64,000 nt of DNA from the NCBI RefSeq assembly GCF_018687555.1, contig NZ_CP061296.1:1054001-1118000 (forward strand), in the 5' to 3' direction. The notes under the pieces are model-generated. The model was given only the letters and a program-made list of their open reading frames with translations. It had not been told where the DNA came from and made no database searches. How positions within the stretch are numbered: the first letter of the stretch is position 1; every line of letters starts with the position of its first letter. The translations under genes were made by a program, and so were the position numbers. Below are positions 1-10,406 of this stretch, piece after piece. Origin of the DNA: Polynucleobacter sp. MWH-P3-07-1 (GTDB lineage: Bacteria > Pseudomonadota > Gammaproteobacteria > Burkholderiales > Burkholderiaceae).

Positions 1-9
1 ACGCTGTTA

Positions 10-1263
10 TCAGCGGTCAATCTCTCCGAACACAATATCTTGGGTACCAATAATGGTGACGGCATCAGCAAGCATATGACCGCGAGACATCTCATCCATG
101 GCTGCCAAATGCACAAAACCAGGAGCACGAATCTTCATACGGTAAGGCTTGTTTGCACCATCGGAAATTAAGTAGATACCGAACTCCCCCTTAGGATGCT
201 CAACTGCGGAGTAAGCCTCGCCATCCGGTACGTGAATACCTTCGGTAAAGAGTTTGAAGTGATGAATTAATTCTTCCATATTGGTCTTCATGTCCACACG
301 CTTCGGTGGAGAGACTTTATGGTTATCACTCATTACTGGACCGGGATTGGCTTTTAACCAAGCGATACATTGTTTGATGATGCGATTGGATTGATACATC
401 TCTTCCATGCGCACTAAATAACGATCGTACGAGTCGCCATTCACGCCCACTGGAATATCAAAATCAAGGCGGTCATAGACTTCATAAGGCTGCTTCTTAC
501 GCAAATCCCACTCGATGCCAGAACCGCGGAGCATTGGGCCAGTAAAGCCCAGCTGTAATGCACGCTCTGGAGATACAACACCAATGCCTACTAGGCGCTG
601 TTTCCAGATTCGGTTATCCGTTAAGAGATTGCAGTACTCATCGACATTGGCATCAAAGCCATTCGAGAACTCTTCAATGAAATCTAATAAAGAACCACTG
701 CGATCTTCGTTTAATCGCTTAATTGCAGAAGCACTACGCACTTTAGAGGCAGAGTACTTAGCCATCTGCTCAGGCAGATCACGATAGACTCCACCTGGAC
801 GATAGTAAGCTGCGTGCATACGGGCACCAGAGACAGCCTCATACATATCAAAGATGGCTTCACGATCTCGGAAGGCATACAAAAAGACGGCCATCGCACC
901 CACGTCTAGCCCGTGACAACCAATCCACAAGAGGTGATTGAGTAAGCGGGTCAGCTCATCAAACATCACCCGAATGTATTGAGCGCGCACTGGCACTTCA
1001 ACACCTAAGAGTTTCTCGATCGCCATCACATAGGCATGCTCATTGACCATCATCGATACATAGTCCAAACGATCCATATAAGGAACGTTCTGAATCCAAG
1101 TACGAGTCTCGGCGAGTTTTTCAGTAGCGCGATGCAATAAACCGATATGGGGGTCAGCACGCTGAATGACTTCGCCATCCAGCTCGAGCACTAAACGTAA
1201 AACGCCGTGCGCAGCGGGATGCTGAGGACCAAAGTTGAGGGTGTAGTTCTTAATTTGTGCCAT
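10..1263 (-). CDS. nuoD: NADH-quinone oxidoreductase subunit D
   Basis: Subunit D (49-kDa type) of proton-pumping complex I, a peripheral-arm protein on the cytoplasmic face that helps form the quinone pocket. The 417-residue product has the usual family length. It shows the N-terminal GPQHPAAHG block (residues 12-20) and ends in the family C-terminus DIVFGEIDR. It is a stand-alone NuoD, not a NuoCD fusion. The ATG lies 3 bases after the nuoC stop, so it is the fourth gene of nuoABCD. The remaining nuo genes would lie beyond the left edge. Confidence 0.98.
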   Translation of the reverse strand: MAQIKNYTLNFGPQHPAAHGVLRLVLELDGEVIQRADPHIGLLHRATEKLAETRTWIQNVPYMDRLDYVSMMVNEHAYVMAIEKLLGVEVPVRAQYIRVMFDELTRLLNHLLWIGCHGLDVGAMAVFLYAFRDREAIFDMYEAVSGARMHAAYYRPGGVYRDLPEQMAKYSASKVRSASAIKRLNEDRSGSLLDFIEEFSNGFDANVDEYCNLLTDNRIWKQRLVGIGVVSPERALQLGFTGPMLRGSGIEWDLRKKQPYEVYDRLDFDIPVGVNGDSYDRYLVRMEEMYQSNRIIKQCIAWLKANPGPVMSDNHKVSPPKRVDMKTNMEELIHHFKLFTEGIHVPDGEAYSAVEHPKGEFGIYLISDGANKPYRMKIRAPGFVHLAAMDEMSRGHMLADAVTIIGTQDIVFGEIDR

Positions 1264-1266
1264 GAC

Positions 1267-1866
1267 TTAAACCGGGCCTCCGTACTGCTCTTCACGCACA
1301 ATGCGCGGAGTAATCTCACGCGCTTCAATGGTGACAGGTTGATAGACCACACGCTTGAGCTCTGGGTCATAGCGCATTTCCACATTACCGGTAATTGGGA
1401 AATCTTTGCGGAATGGGTGGCCAATGAAGCCATAGTCAGTCAGAATGCGACGCAGATCTTCATGACCGTCAAACAAGATCCCATACAGATCAAATGCTTC
1501 ACGTTCAAACCAATTGGCGCTGGCCCATACAGGTGTAAGTGAAGCAAGTACTGGGTACGAATCATCTGCCGCAAATACCCGCACTCTTAAGCGCCAGTTA
1601 TGCGCGATCGATAAGAGGTGTGTAACAACCGCAAAGCGCTGGCCTGACCAAGCTCCATCACGGAATTCTTGGTAATCAACGCCACACAAATCAATGAGCT
1701 GCTCAAAAGCCAAGGCAGGATCATTACGCAGTAAGAGTGCCGCCTCAGCATACGTATCCGCATTCAGCACTACGGTCACCTCACCCAAAGCAATTTCAAT
1801 GGATTGGGCACGCCCACCAAGAACGGGTTCAAGATTGGCAGCAAGTTGATTTAAGCGATCTGACAT
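1267..1866 (-). CDS. nuoC: NADH-quinone oxidoreductase subunit C
   Basis: Subunit C (30-kDa type) of complex I, in the peripheral arm beside NuoD. The family signature [12 protein letters not shown] lies mid-protein and [11 protein letters not shown] follows nearer the C-terminus. I chose the ATG at 1866 (MSDRLNQ, 199 residues). A longer frame exists upstream but would run into nuoB. The chosen start is 1 base past the nuoB stop, in keeping with the tight operon. Confidence 0.96.
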   Translation of the reverse strand: MSDRLNQLAANLEPVLGGRAQSIEIALGEVTVVLNADTYAEAALLLRNDPALAFEQLIDLCGVDYQEFRDGAWSGQRFAVVTHLLSIAHNWRLRVRVFAADDSYPVLASLTPVWASANWFEREAFDLYGILFDGHEDLRRILTDYGFIGHPFRKDFPITGNVEMRYDPELKRVVYQPVTIEAREITPRIVREEQYGGPV

Positions 1867-1867
1867 C

Positions 1868-2350
1868 TTAAGCTTTCCGTGCAATCGTGCTGGTGCGCGC
1901 AATCTTCGATTGCAGCTGAATGATGCCGTAGATCAATGCTTCAGCGGTTGGTGGACAGCCCGGTACATAAATATCGACTGGCACAATGCGATCGCAACCG
2001 CGCACTACTGAATAGGAGTTGTGATAGTAGCCACCACCATTGGCACAAGAGCCCATGGAGATCACCCAACGAGGCTCGGGCATTTGGTCATAGACCTTAC
2101 GTAAAGCGGGAGCCATCTTATTGCACAGCGTTCCAGCAACGATCATCAAGTCTGATTGACGTGGTGAAGGACGGAATACGACTCCGAAGCGATCTAAGTC
2201 ATAACGGGAAGCACCTGCGTGCATCATCTCTACAGCGCAACAGGCCAGACCAAAAGTCATTGGCCAAAGCGAACCATTACGAGTCCAGTTGATTAACTGG
2301 TCTGCAGTGGTAGTAACAAATCCTTCTTTGAGAACGCCTTCTAGTGCCAT
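1868..2350 (-). CDS. nuoB: NADH-quinone oxidoreductase subunit B
   Basis: Subunit B of complex I, carrier of the terminal iron-sulfur cluster N2 that passes electrons to quinone. The 160-residue product has the four expected ligands: adjacent Cys37-Cys38 in [10 protein letters not shown], Cys102 in MGSCANGG and Cys132 in [10 protein letters not shown]. The start at 2350 ([10 protein letters not shown]) is preferred to a frame extending 42 residues upstream, because that extension overlaps nuoA and has no family similarity. It starts 5 bases after nuoA. Confidence 0.97.
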
Positions 2351-2355
2351 ATTGA

Positions 2356-2715
2356 TTACTCCCAGTCGAGAGCGCCCTTCTTCCAGATATATACAAATCC
2401 CACAATGAATTCCAATAAGAAGGTCACCATGGAGGCATAACCAAACCACCCAATATCCCGCAGAGCAACGCCCCAAGGGAACAAAAAGGCAGTTTCTAGG
2501 TCAAATAAGATAAATAGGATTGCGATGAGGTAATAGCGCACATCGAACTTCATACGCGCATCTTCAAAAGCTTCGAAACCGCACTCGTAAGGAGACAGTT
2601 TTTCAGCGTCCGGCTTTGAAGGAGCCAAAATTTTTCCGAGGAACATGGGGACTAAACCCACCCCAATACCTACAAGGATGAACAGCAGAACAGGAAAGTA
2701 ATTAGCGAGATTCAA
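2356..2715 (-). CDS. nuoA: NADH-quinone oxidoreductase subunit A
   Basis: Small membrane subunit of complex I, first gene of the visible nuo operon. The 119 residues hold three hydrophobic segments (about 6-28, 63-83 and 88-110). The loop after segment 1 carries the family block [19 protein letters not shown], with the conserved Cys. tRNA-Leu(GAG) lies about 100 bases upstream on the same strand, so the operon promoter is in that gap or transcription reads through from the secG side. Confidence 0.97.
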
Positions 2716-2814
2716 AGTAATCCTGAGTTGTTTCTGAGTCGATTAGCCAGTAAAACCTATAAGAGTTACAAATTATCAATTATTCCTAAAACAAAGACAT
2801 TTTTACTGCTTTTT

Positions 2815-2899
2815 TGGTGCCGACGGCGAGACTCGAACTCGCACAGCCTAAGCCACTACCCCCTCAAGATAGCGTGTCTACCAATTTCACCACGTCGGC
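2815..2899 (-). tRNA. tRNA-Leu (GAG)
   Basis: The minus strand folds as a class II tRNA with acceptor stem GCCGACG/CGTCGGC, discriminator A and encoded CCA (2815-2817). The anticodon arm CTATC-TTGAGGG-GGTAG reads GAG at 2863-2865. A variable arm and a GTTCGAGTC T-loop region are present. It sits between secG and nuoA, all on one strand. Confidence 0.96.
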
Positions 2900-2989
2900 A
2901 TCTTGTAAAACTTGTCAATTCTACTGCATTGCACCCATTATCTGCTGAGCACAAAGCACTCAAATGGGCCCAAAAACACCCTTTTGAGA

Positions 2990-3337
2990 TTACTTTGGTA
3001 CTGCAGGTTTGCTAGGATCTTGCGCTGGCGCGACCGGAGTCGCTGGAGCTACCTGAGCAGGCGCGACGGTGCCAGATAAAACGCTTTGGGGCGCCGCCTT
3101 GTGACTACCAATCCAGGTAATACCCAGAGTACAAATGAAGAAGACTGCGGCAAATACAGCAGTTGTGTGGGATAGGAAATTAGCAGAGCCACTAGCGCCA
3201 AATAGGCTGCCAGAAGCACCTGATCCAAACGCAGCACCCATATCGGCGCCCTTACCCTGCTGGAGTAGCACCAATAAGATGACACCCAAAGCAGAAACTA
3301 CCTGCAATACCACCAATAAAGTCTTTAGCCATTCCAT
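2990..3337 (-). CDS. secG: Preprotein translocase subunit SecG
   Basis: Accessory membrane subunit of the SecYEG protein-export channel. The 115 residues have two hydrophobic segments (about 4-24 and 52-72) separated by the family loop GKGADMGAAFGSGASGSLFG. A proline- and alanine-rich cytoplasmic tail of variable type follows. It lies 21 bases downstream of tpiA, with a tRNA-Leu gene after it, a common betaproteobacterial order. Confidence 0.95.
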   Translation of the reverse strand: MEWLKTLLVVLQVVSALGVILLVLLQQGKGADMGAAFGSGASGSLFGASGSANFLSHTTAVFAAVFFICTLGITWIGSHKAAPQSVLSGTVAPAQVAPATPVAPAQDPSKPAVPK

Positions 3338-3358
3338 GACTTATCTCCAAATAAAAAT

Positions 3359-4117
3359 TTATGCCTGACAAATAGCCAGGAATTGCTGGGGATCCAATGA
3401 AGCACCCCCAATTAAGCCGCCATCAATATCCGGCATCGCAAAAAGTTCAACCGCATTATCCGGCTTGACACTGCCCCCGTACAAAATGCCAACATGAGAT
3501 GCAACGTCTTCATCAAACTCAGCCAACTGAAATCGAATCGCACGATGCATATCTTGGGCAATTTGAGCACTCGCCACTTTGCCAGTGCCAATTGCCCAAA
3601 CAGGCTCGTAAGCAATCAAGCAATCCGCTAACCGGTCTTGCAAAACCGCTACCAGCTTGGCAACTTGGGCACGGACGACCTCAACCTCTCTGCCTGAATT
3701 GCGTTCATCGGCAGTCTCACCGACACAAATAACAGGGGTCATACCATGATCTAAGGCTTGTAGCGCCTTCTCTGCAATCACGGCATCACTTTCACCGTGC
3801 ATCTGACGACGCTCAGAATGGCCTACGATCACATAAGCACAGCCAAATTCTTTGAGCATGGCCGCACCAACTTCACCAGTAAATGCACCAGCCTCATGAC
3901 GCGATACATCTTGTGCACCCAGACTCAGAAAGGCTCCAGAGCAATCCTGAATCAAATCAGCGCATTGAGCCAAATAGGGAAACGGTGGACATACGACATA
4001 CTTGCGACCTGCAGGCATCCCCTTTTCCATGCCACGGCAAACCAATTGCACCCAATCTTGATTACTCTTCAGACTGCCGTTTAATTTCCAATTGGCGATA
4101 ACGATCAATGGACGCAT
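3359..4117 (-). CDS. tpiA: Triosephosphate isomerase
   Basis: Interconverts dihydroxyacetone phosphate and glyceraldehyde 3-phosphate in glycolysis and gluconeogenesis; cytoplasmic TIM barrel. The 252-residue product has the catalytic Lys in ANWKLNGS near the N-terminus, the catalytic His in VGHSERR, the catalytic Glu in AYEPVWAIGTGK and the phosphate-binding YGGSVKPDN. All key residues are intact. It lies 12 bases after the quinone oxidoreductase gene and directly before secG. Confidence 0.97.
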   Translation of the reverse strand: MRPLIVIANWKLNGSLKSNQDWVQLVCRGMEKGMPAGRKYVVCPPFPYLAQCADLIQDCSGAFLSLGAQDVSRHEAGAFTGEVGAAMLKEFGCAYVIVGHSERRQMHGESDAVIAEKALQALDHGMTPVICVGETADERNSGREVEVVRAQVAKLVAVLQDRLADCLIAYEPVWAIGTGKVASAQIAQDMHRAIRFQLAEFDEDVASHVGILYGGSVKPDNAVELFAMPDIDGGLIGGASLDPQQFLAICQA

Positions 4118-4129
4118 ATCTTTAGCTCA

Positions 4130-5128
4130 TTAAACCGTTAACACAATCTTGCCGACATGCTCCGAAGACTCCATCAAGCGATGGGCATCAGCCGCCTCTT
4201 CCAATGAAAAGGTTTTATAAATCACTGGCTTGAGTTTGCCTGCATTTAACAGTGGCCAAATGCGCTCATGTAATTGATGGGTAATTTGCTTCTTAAATGA
4301 CACTGGGCGAGGACGCAATGTAGAACCCGTAATGGTGAGACGACGACGCAAAATCTGCCCCGTGTTCACTTCCGCTTTCGAGCCACCCATAATGGCAATA
4401 ATCACAATCCGACCATCATCAGCCAAACATTCCAGCTCACGCTGCACATAAGTGCCGGTCACCATATCGAGGACAACATTAACGCCTTTGCCGTCCGTCG
4501 CTTTTTTGATCTCTTCAACAAAGTCTTGGGTTTTGTAATTGATCGCTAAGTCAGCACCCAACTGCAAGCATGCAGCGCACTTCTCATCTGAGCCCGCAGT
4601 TACAAACACCTTATGACCGAGTGCCTTCGCAATCAAAATGGCAGTCACACCAATACCACTAGAGCCACCCTGCACTAGCAAAGTTTCACCTTCAGAAAGT
4701 TCACCGCGCATGAAAACATTGCTCCATACGGTATAAAACGTTTCAGGCAAAGCGGCTGCTTCTAAATCAGTAAATCCTATGGGATAAGGCAAGCACTGCG
4801 CAATTGGGGCGGTACATAACTCGGCATAACCACCACCTTGTACCAAGGCACAAACCTTATCGCCGACTTTCAATCCAAGTGCGTTATCGGCATGCGCTAA
4901 GTCACCGCCAATAATTTCACCCGCAACTTCAAGTCCAGGAATATCGGATGCACCTGCAGGCACTGGGTAATGGCCCTTACGCTGCAATACATCCGGACGA
5001 TTAATGCCAGCAGCAAGAACCCGAATTAAGACCTCACCCGAGCCCGCAGCGGGAGCTGCAGGATCTGGGCGAGCGGCTGACACCAGCATTTCTGGTGCGC
5101 CAAACTCTTTGATTTCCATTACGCGCAT
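4130..5128 (-). CDS. NAD(P)H quinone oxidoreductase, PIG3/zeta-crystallin type
   Basis: Zinc-free medium-chain dehydrogenase/reductase related to quinone oxidoreductases of the TP53I3 (PIG3) family, which reduce quinones with NAD(P)H. The 332 residues show an N-terminal GroES-like half (GINRPDVLQRKGHYP), the signature LVQGGSSGIGVTAI at the dinucleotide-binding site, and no structural zinc Cys cluster. It sits between pnp and tpiA, 24 bases after pnp. Substrate is not predictable from sequence. Confidence 0.88.
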   Translation of the reverse strand: MRVMEIKEFGAPEMLVSAARPDPAAPAAGSGEVLIRVLAAGINRPDVLQRKGHYPVPAGASDIPGLEVAGEIIGGDLAHADNALGLKVGDKVCALVQGGGYAELCTAPIAQCLPYPIGFTDLEAAALPETFYTVWSNVFMRGELSEGETLLVQGGSSGIGVTAILIAKALGHKVFVTAGSDEKCAACLQLGADLAINYKTQDFVEEIKKATDGKGVNVVLDMVTGTYVQRELECLADDGRIVIIAIMGGSKAEVNTGQILRRRLTITGSTLRPRPVSFKKQITHQLHERIWPLLNAGKLKPVIYKTFSLEEAADAHRLMESSEHVGKIVLTV

Positions 5129-5152
5129 GACAAACCCCGAATGAAAAAAGAC

Positions 5153-7324
5153 TTATTTAGACTCTTCCGAGATTGGAGCGGCTTCTGCACCTTCAGCAGC
5201 AGTGCTACCAGCTAAGGGCTCGATCGTACCGCCCTCATCTGCCATGGCCGCTTTGAGTGAGAGACGTAAACGACCACGCTCATCTGCAGCCAACAGTTTC
5301 ACGCGAACCACCTGGCCTTCTTGTAAATAGTCTTTCACTTCTTTTACACGCTCGGTAGAGATCTCAGAGATGTGGAGCAAGCCATCTTTACCAGGAAGAA
5401 TATTGACCAAGGCGCCAAACTCGAGCAACTTCACTACTGGGCCTTCATAGATCTTACCTACTTCAGCTTCAGCCGTAATGCCTTCGATGCGGGCTTTTGC
5501 TTCAGCCATGCCTTCAGCACTGGTAGAGGCGATCGTTACAGTACCGTCATCTTTAATGTCGATGCTGCAGCCAGTCTCTTTGGTCAATGCCTGAATGGTT
5601 GCGCCACCCTTGCCGATGACTTCACGAATCTTATCTGGATGAATCTTGAAGCTAACCATCCGTGGTGCGTGTGCTGATAATTCAGTGCGAACTGAACCCA
5701 TCGCTTCTTGCATCTTGCTCAAAATATGCAAACGGCCCTCTTGGGCTTGCGCCAACGCAACTTGCATGATCTCTTTGGTAATGCCTTGTACTTTGATATC
5801 CATCTGCAAAGCAGTAATGCCGTTAGCGGTACCCGCTACTTTAAAGTCCATATCGCCTAAGTGATCTTCGTCACCGAGAATGTCGGTCAAGACTGCAAAA
5901 CGATTACCGTCAAGGATCAAGCCCATTGCTACGCCAGCAACGTGCGCCTTCACTGGAACACCAGCATCCATCATGGCCAAACAACCGCCACAAACAGAAG
6001 CCATGGAGGAAGAACCATTGGACTCAGTAATTTCTGAAACCACACGAATACTGTATGCAAAGTCTTCTGGACTTGGCAATACTGGAATCAATGCGCGCTT
6101 CGCTAAACGGCCGTGACCGATTTCGCGACGCTTGGGACTGCCAACGCGACCGGTTTCACCAGTAGCAAATGGAGGCATGTTGTAGTGGAACATAAAGCGA
6201 TCACGGTACTCACCTTCGAGCGCATCAATGATCTGCTCATCACGCGCCGTACCTAATGTTGCAACAACGAGCGCTTGGGTTTCACCACGGGTAAACAATG
6301 CTGAACCGTGAGTGCGTGGCAATACGCCATTCCGAATTTCGATTGGGCGAACAGTGCGAGTGTCGCGACCATCGATACGTGGCTCACCATTCAAAATCTG
6401 GCTGCGCACAATCTTGGCTTCGATTTCGAACATGATGTTACCAACCGCAACCTCGTCCACTTCACCATCTTGCGCCAACTTCGCCAATACTTCTTTGGTA
6501 GTGGCTTTAAGCTTCTCAGAACGAGCGCTCTTTTGACGAATCTGATATGCCTCGCGCAACGGACCTTCAGCCAAGGCAGTGATCTTTGCGATCAAGGGCT
6601 CATCTTTAGGTGCAGGCTGCCAATCCCACTCAGGTTTGCCAGCTTCGCGCACTAAATCGTTAATTGCATTGATGGCAGTTTGCATTTGCTCATGGCCAAA
6701 CACTACCGCGCCCAACATGATCTCTTCAGACAATTGATTGGCTTCTGATTCCACCATCAAAACTGCAGCTTGAGTACCGGCAACGATCAAATCGAGTTCG
6801 CTCGTGGTTTGCTCAGTACGAGTTGGGTTCAATAAATATTGACCATTGGTGTAACCCACGCGAGCTGCGCCAACTGGACCGCTGAAAGGAATGCCAGATA
6901 CCGCCAAGGCTGCAGAAGCAGCGATCAAAGCGGGAATATCCGATGGCACTTCAGGATTAATCGAGAGTACGTGAATAACAACTTGTACTTCGTTGTAGAA
7001 GCCCTCTGGGAATAATGGACGAATCGGACGATCGATCAAGCGGGAGATCAACGTCTCACCTTCTGAAGGACGGCCTTCGCGACGGAAGAAACCACCAGGG
7101 ATCTTGCCTGCTGCGTAAGTCTTCTCTAAGTAATCTACCGTGAGTGGGAAAAAGTCTTGGCCTGGCTTAGCGGTCTTAGAAGCAACCACAGTACCCATCA
7201 CCACCGTGTCATCTACGTTAACGATCACGGCACCACCAGCTTGGCGAGCAATCTCACCAGTCTCCATAGTGACTTGATGGTTGCCCCATTGAAAACTCTT
7301 TACTGCTTTTTTAAACATCGTCAT
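5153..7324 (-). CDS. pnp: Polyribonucleotide nucleotidyltransferase (PNPase)
   Basis: Phosphorolytic 3'-5' exoribonuclease of the RNA degradosome, which can also add 3' tails. The order is the classic one: two RNase PH domains joined by a helical linker, then a KH domain ([16 protein letters not shown]) and an S1 domain ([19 protein letters not shown]), with an acidic Ala/Glu-rich tail. I chose the ATG at 7324 because GGAGA precedes it by about 8 bases; an upstream GTG lacks such a site. It follows rpsO across a 269-base leader holding large hairpins. Confidence 0.97.
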   Translation of the reverse strand: MTMFKKAVKSFQWGNHQVTMETGEIARQAGGAVIVNVDDTVVMGTVVASKTAKPGQDFFPLTVDYLEKTYAAGKIPGGFFRREGRPSEGETLISRLIDRPIRPLFPEGFYNEVQVVIHVLSINPEVPSDIPALIAASAALAVSGIPFSGPVGAARVGYTNGQYLLNPTRTEQTTSELDLIVAGTQAAVLMVESEANQLSEEIMLGAVVFGHEQMQTAINAINDLVREAGKPEWDWQPAPKDEPLIAKITALAEGPLREAYQIRQKSARSEKLKATTKEVLAKLAQDGEVDEVAVGNIMFEIEAKIVRSQILNGEPRIDGRDTRTVRPIEIRNGVLPRTHGSALFTRGETQALVVATLGTARDEQIIDALEGEYRDRFMFHYNMPPFATGETGRVGSPKRREIGHGRLAKRALIPVLPSPEDFAYSIRVVSEITESNGSSSMASVCGGCLAMMDAGVPVKAHVAGVAMGLILDGNRFAVLTDILGDEDHLGDMDFKVAGTANGITALQMDIKVQGITKEIMQVALAQAQEGRLHILSKMQEAMGSVRTELSAHAPRMVSFKIHPDKIREVIGKGGATIQALTKETGCSIDIKDDGTVTIASTSAEGMAEAKARIEGITAEAEVGKIYEGPVVKLLEFGALVNILPGKDGLLHISEISTERVKEVKDYLQEGQVVRVKLLAADERGRLRLSLKAAMADEGGTIEPLAGSTAAEGAEAAPISEESK

Positions 7325-7427
7325 TCTGATCTTCTCCAAATTGTTCACGCCATACTCACATGAGCATGACGCTTGTCGCGGGATAAAGCAGTGTCACGAC
7401 AACACTGGAGCGTTTGCAGATTACAAG

Positions 7428-7490
7428 GGATGCCATTCCAGGGAGACTCTAAATACGGTACTCAGAAACTCATTGGAATGACACGATCCC
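7428..7490 (-). promoter_or_regulatory. Long hairpin in the pnp mRNA leader
   Basis: Arms GGGAT..CATTCCA (7428-7440) and TGGAATG..ATCCC (7474-7490) are complementary, giving a two-part stem with a small asymmetric internal loop. In E. coli the pnp leader forms an RNase III substrate used for PNPase autoregulation. A similar role here is inferred from position and shape only. Confidence 0.45.
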
Positions 7491-7521
7491 CTACACAAAT
7501 AATCTTGAAGCGCTCAAAAAC

Positions 7522-7575
7522 ATGCCATCTGCTTAAGACCGAATCTAGAAAGAAACAATCCCAAGGAAGATGGCA
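7522..7575 (-). terminator. Candidate rpsO-pnp intercistronic terminator or processing stem
   Basis: A perfect 9-base inverted repeat, ATGCCATCT and AGATGGCAT, with a loop of about 36 bases. On the minus strand it is followed by GTTTTTG. It could attenuate read-through from rpsO into pnp or act as a processing site. The large loop and moderate U tract make a strong terminator uncertain. Confidence 0.4.
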
Positions 7576-7593
7576 TAGCAATACTAATAAGAA

Positions 7594-7863
7594 TTACTTA
7601 CGGAGACCTAATTTCTCAATCAATGCGCGATAGCGTCCCAAATCTTTGCCCTTGAGGTAATCCAAAAGGCGACGGCGACGTGAAACCATCTTCAACAAGC
7701 CACGACGGCTATGATGGTCTTTAGCGTTAGCCTTGAAATGGGGAGTTAATTCATTGATGCGGGCTGTGAGCAAAGAAACTTGCACTTCAGGACTACCCGT
7801 ATCGTTTGCGCTGCGCGCATTGTCTTTGACGATTTCCGCCGTCTTGATATCAGCAACTGCCAT
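7594..7863 (-). CDS. rpsO: 30S ribosomal protein S15
   Basis: Binds 16S rRNA in the platform of the small ribosomal subunit. The 89 residues match the family length and contain the conserved stretches [36 protein letters not shown] and the C-terminal KLGLRK. A GGAG element lies just upstream of the ATG at 7863. It heads an rpsO-pnp transcription unit, an order shared with many proteobacteria. Confidence 0.98.
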   Translation of the reverse strand: MAVADIKTAEIVKDNARSANDTGSPEVQVSLLTARINELTPHFKANAKDHHSRRGLLKMVSRRRRLLDYLKGKDLGRYRALIEKLGLRK

Positions 7864-8073
7864 TTTTCATACTCCTTACTTGCGATCACCTGAGCTTTCA
7901 CCCATCTGGTGTCGTGCGATTAAAAAACAAAAAAGCTTTAAAAATCAAAGCCATCGAATTGTAGCAGAGCCTAGAGCTCTAAAACTAGCGCCATGATGAA
8001 AAGAAAGATTGGTATTCTGATGTCATTAAACCCAATAAATAATAAATATTTCAATTTAATCAAGGACTTATAA

Positions 8074-8679
8074 ATGATCCCTCTGCGCACACTCCTTCAG
8101 AAACTGGTTTTGGTAGGGTTTTTGGGCCTTTTAATGACTAACACCCCTGCTTTTGCCCAGTTTTCCTCTATTTTGGGCAGCGATAAGACCGTAGCCCAGC
8201 AACGAGATGAGATTCTGAAGAAGAACCAAGAGATCCTGAATCGGCTCTACAAAACTGAGCCGAGCGCCAAGAGCGCCATTGAGAGTGCGGTTGCCTATGC
8301 GACTTTTAGTAACTTTGGCATGAAGATCCTCATTGCTGGCGGTGGCTCTGGCAGTGGCGTTGTTATCAGCAAAAACGGGGCCAAGCCCATTTATATGAAG
8401 ATGGCTGAAGTCCAAGCGGGGGTTGGCCTAGGAGTGAAATCTTTCCAAAACATCTTTGTGTTTCAAACTCAAGCGGCTTTAAATAACTTCATTAATTCAG
8501 GTTGGACTTTCGGGGGACAAACCACGGTAGCCGCTAAGTACGATCAAGATGGCGCCGCTTATGCTGGTGCAGTAGTAGCTGCTCCAGGCTTGCTAATGTA
8601 TCAATTGACTGATTCAGGCCTTGCCGCTGAAATCACCGGCAAGGGCACCAAGTATTACAAAGACTCTAACCTGAATTAA
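8074..8679 (+). CDS. Exported SYLF (Ysc84-like) lipid-binding domain protein
   Basis: Contains a SYLF/Ysc84 domain, a fold linked to lipid binding; bacterial roles are poorly known. The 201-residue product has a signal peptide (about 1-29, cleavage after AFA). The SYLF core follows: a Gly-rich GGGSGSGVV, then [18 protein letters not shown], and [18 protein letters not shown]. It is probably periplasmic or membrane-associated. It stands alone on the plus strand and its stop codon interlocks with that of leuA on the other strand. Activity is unknown. Confidence 0.8.
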   Translation: MIPLRTLLQKLVLVGFLGLLMTNTPAFAQFSSILGSDKTVAQQRDEILKKNQEILNRLYKTEPSAKSAIESAVAYATFSNFGMKILIAGGGSGSGVVISKNGAKPIYMKMAEVQAGVGLGVKSFQNIFVFQTQAALNNFINSGWTFGGQTTVAAKYDQDGAAYAGAVVAAPGLLMYQLTDSGLAAEITGKGTKYYKDSNLN

Positions 8680-10223
8680 GGCGTCATCTGAGCATTGAGT
8701 TTGGCCTGACTTGGATCGTGCAATTTATTCAAAGCGGATAAGTAGGCCTTGGCTGAAGCTGCGATGATGTCAGGGTCAGTGCCCACGCCATTGACGATCC
8801 GTCCACCTTTGGACAAGCGCACTGTGACCTCGCCCTGTGACTGTGTCCCGGAGGTAATAGCATTGACGGAGTAGAGCAACTGCTCTGCTCCACTCTGCGC
8901 TTTTGCTTCTATGGCATTCAGGCTCGCATCAACTGGTCCATTGCCTTCCGCTTCAGAGCTTACTTCTTGATCGCCCATTCGGAAAGTAATGGTTGATTTA
9001 GGCCGAGCACCTGTTTCAGAATGCTGACTCAAAGAAATGAATTGGTAGTGTTCTGCTTTATCTGCTGCAGCAGAGTCAGACATGATGGCAATAATGTCTT
9101 CATCAAAAATATCTACCTTCTGATCAGCCAAAGCTTTGAAGCGCACAAAAGCTTCATTCATTGCTTCTTCGGACTCAACCGTAATACCCAAATCTTGCAA
9201 GCGTTGCTTAAAGGCATTACGCCCAGACAACTTACCCAAAACAATCTTGTTTGCAGACCAACCCACATCTTCTGCACGCATGATTTCATAGGTCTCGCGG
9301 GCTTTTAAGATTCCATCCTGATGAATGCCTGAGGCATGCGCAAAGGCGTTCGCACCCACTACGGCTTTATTAGGCTGCACCACAAAGCCAGTAATTTGTG
9401 AAACCAATTTAGAGGCAGGCACAATTTGCGTCGCATCGATACCGCAAGTCAAATCAAAGTAATCCTTGCGGGTACGCAATGACATCACGACTTCTTCTAA
9501 AGCCGTGTTGCCGGCACGCTCACCCAAACCATTAATGGTGCACTCGACCTGACGTGCCCCGCCGATCTTCACACCAGCCAAAGAGTTGGCAACAGCCATC
9601 CCTAAATCATTATGGCAATGCACAGACCAAATCGCTTTGTCAGAGTTCGGGACTTTAGTGCGCAAGGTGTGAATAAAGTTGCCATACAACTCAGGAATTG
9701 CGTAGCCTACGGTATCAGGAATATTAATGGTGGTAGCGCCTTCATTAATCACGGCCTCCACTACCCTTGCCAAGAAATCTATCTCGGAGCGATAACCATC
9801 CTCAGCAGAGAACTCCACATCGCTTGCTAAGTTTCTGGCAAAACGAATCGAGCGTTTGGCTTGCTCTAATACTTCTTCAGGTGATAAACGCAACTTGACT
9901 GCCATATGCAAAGGACTGGTAGCGATAAAGGCGTGAATTCGTTTGGCCTTGGCTTGCTTCAAAGCATCTGATGCACGGGTGATATCTTTTTCATTAGCGC
10001 GAGCGAGTGAGCAGACAATCGAATCTTTCACAGCAGCTGCAACAGCAGCAATCGCTGCGAAGTCGCCCTCTGAGCTGGCAGCAAAACCGGCCTCGATGAC
10101 ATCGACCTTGAGTCGCTCTAATTGACGGGCAATCCGCACCTTTTCATCTTTGGTCATGGAGGCGCCAGGCGATTGCTCGCCATCACGCAAGGTGGTGTCA
10201 AAAATGATTACTTTGTCATTCAT
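8676..10223 (-). CDS. leuA: 2-isopropylmalate synthase
   Basis: Condenses acetyl-CoA with 2-ketoisovalerate in the first committed step of leucine synthesis. The 515-residue product opens with the HMGL-like barrel signature [16 protein letters not shown] and carries [16 protein letters not shown] for metal binding. The C-terminal third is the leucine-sensing regulatory domain (about 390-510), so feedback inhibition is expected. I chose the ATG at 10223, with GGAGAG five bases upstream; a longer frame would read through the attenuator. Transcription is probably controlled by the leader peptide and terminator just upstream. Confidence 0.97.
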   Translation of the reverse strand: MNDKVIIFDTTLRDGEQSPGASMTKDEKVRIARQLERLKVDVIEAGFAASSEGDFAAIAAVAAAVKDSIVCSLARANEKDITRASDALKQAKAKRIHAFIATSPLHMAVKLRLSPEEVLEQAKRSIRFARNLASDVEFSAEDGYRSEIDFLARVVEAVINEGATTINIPDTVGYAIPELYGNFIHTLRTKVPNSDKAIWSVHCHNDLGMAVANSLAGVKIGGARQVECTINGLGERAGNTALEEVVMSLRTRKDYFDLTCGIDATQIVPASKLVSQITGFVVQPNKAVVGANAFAHASGIHQDGILKARETYEIMRAEDVGWSANKIVLGKLSGRNAFKQRLQDLGITVESEEAMNEAFVRFKALADQKVDIFDEDIIAIMSDSAAADKAEHYQFISLSQHSETGARPKSTITFRMGDQEVSSEAEGNGPVDASLNAIEAKAQSGAEQLLYSVNAITSGTQSQGEVTVRLSKGGRIVNGVGTDPDIIAASAKAYLSALNKLHDPSQAKLNAQMTP

Positions 10224-10256
10224 CGCTACTCTCCGGTTCAAAACTACGCTCTTAAA

Positions 10257-10285
10257 AATAAAAAACCCCAGCAAATTGCTGGGGC
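10257..10285 (-). terminator. leuA attenuator (rho-independent terminator in the leader)
   Basis: The minus strand carries a 7-base-pair GC-rich stem, CCCCAGC and GCTGGGG (10284-10278 with 10272-10266), a five-base loop, then TTTTTTATTTTT. It lies between the leader-peptide stop (10326) and the leuA start (10223). The 5' arm (10278-10285) can instead pair with GCTTGGGGC inside the leader peptide (10339-10347), giving a mutually exclusive antiterminator of 8 pairs with one bulged base. Confidence 0.85.
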
Positions 10286-10325
10286 TGGTATGTCGTGGTT
10301 AATGAATGTTTAGTGTCTCATCAAC

Positions 10326-10400
10326 TCAGGCCTTACCCGCCCCAAGCTTTAGGCTTAGTGCTAGAAGGAGACCAGTTAAAAGTGAGAAATTCATCAACAT
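10326..10400 (-). CDS. leuL: Leucine-rich leader peptide of leuA
   Basis: A 24-codon frame, too short for normal gene calling, reading MLMNFSLLTGLLLALSLKLG then AGKA. Nine of 24 residues are Leu, including a Leu-Leu-Leu run at 11-13 and three CTA codons. It ends 40 bases before the attenuator stem. No Shine-Dalgarno site is visible, and a -10 box ends 6 bases before the ATG, suggesting a leaderless message. Ribosome stalling at the Leu run when leucine is scarce would leave 10339-10347 free to form the antiterminator. The symbol leuL is by functional analogy with enterobacteria. Confidence 0.8.
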   Translation of the reverse strand: MLMNFSLLTGLLLALSLKLGAGKA

Positions 10401-10406
10401 GGAATT

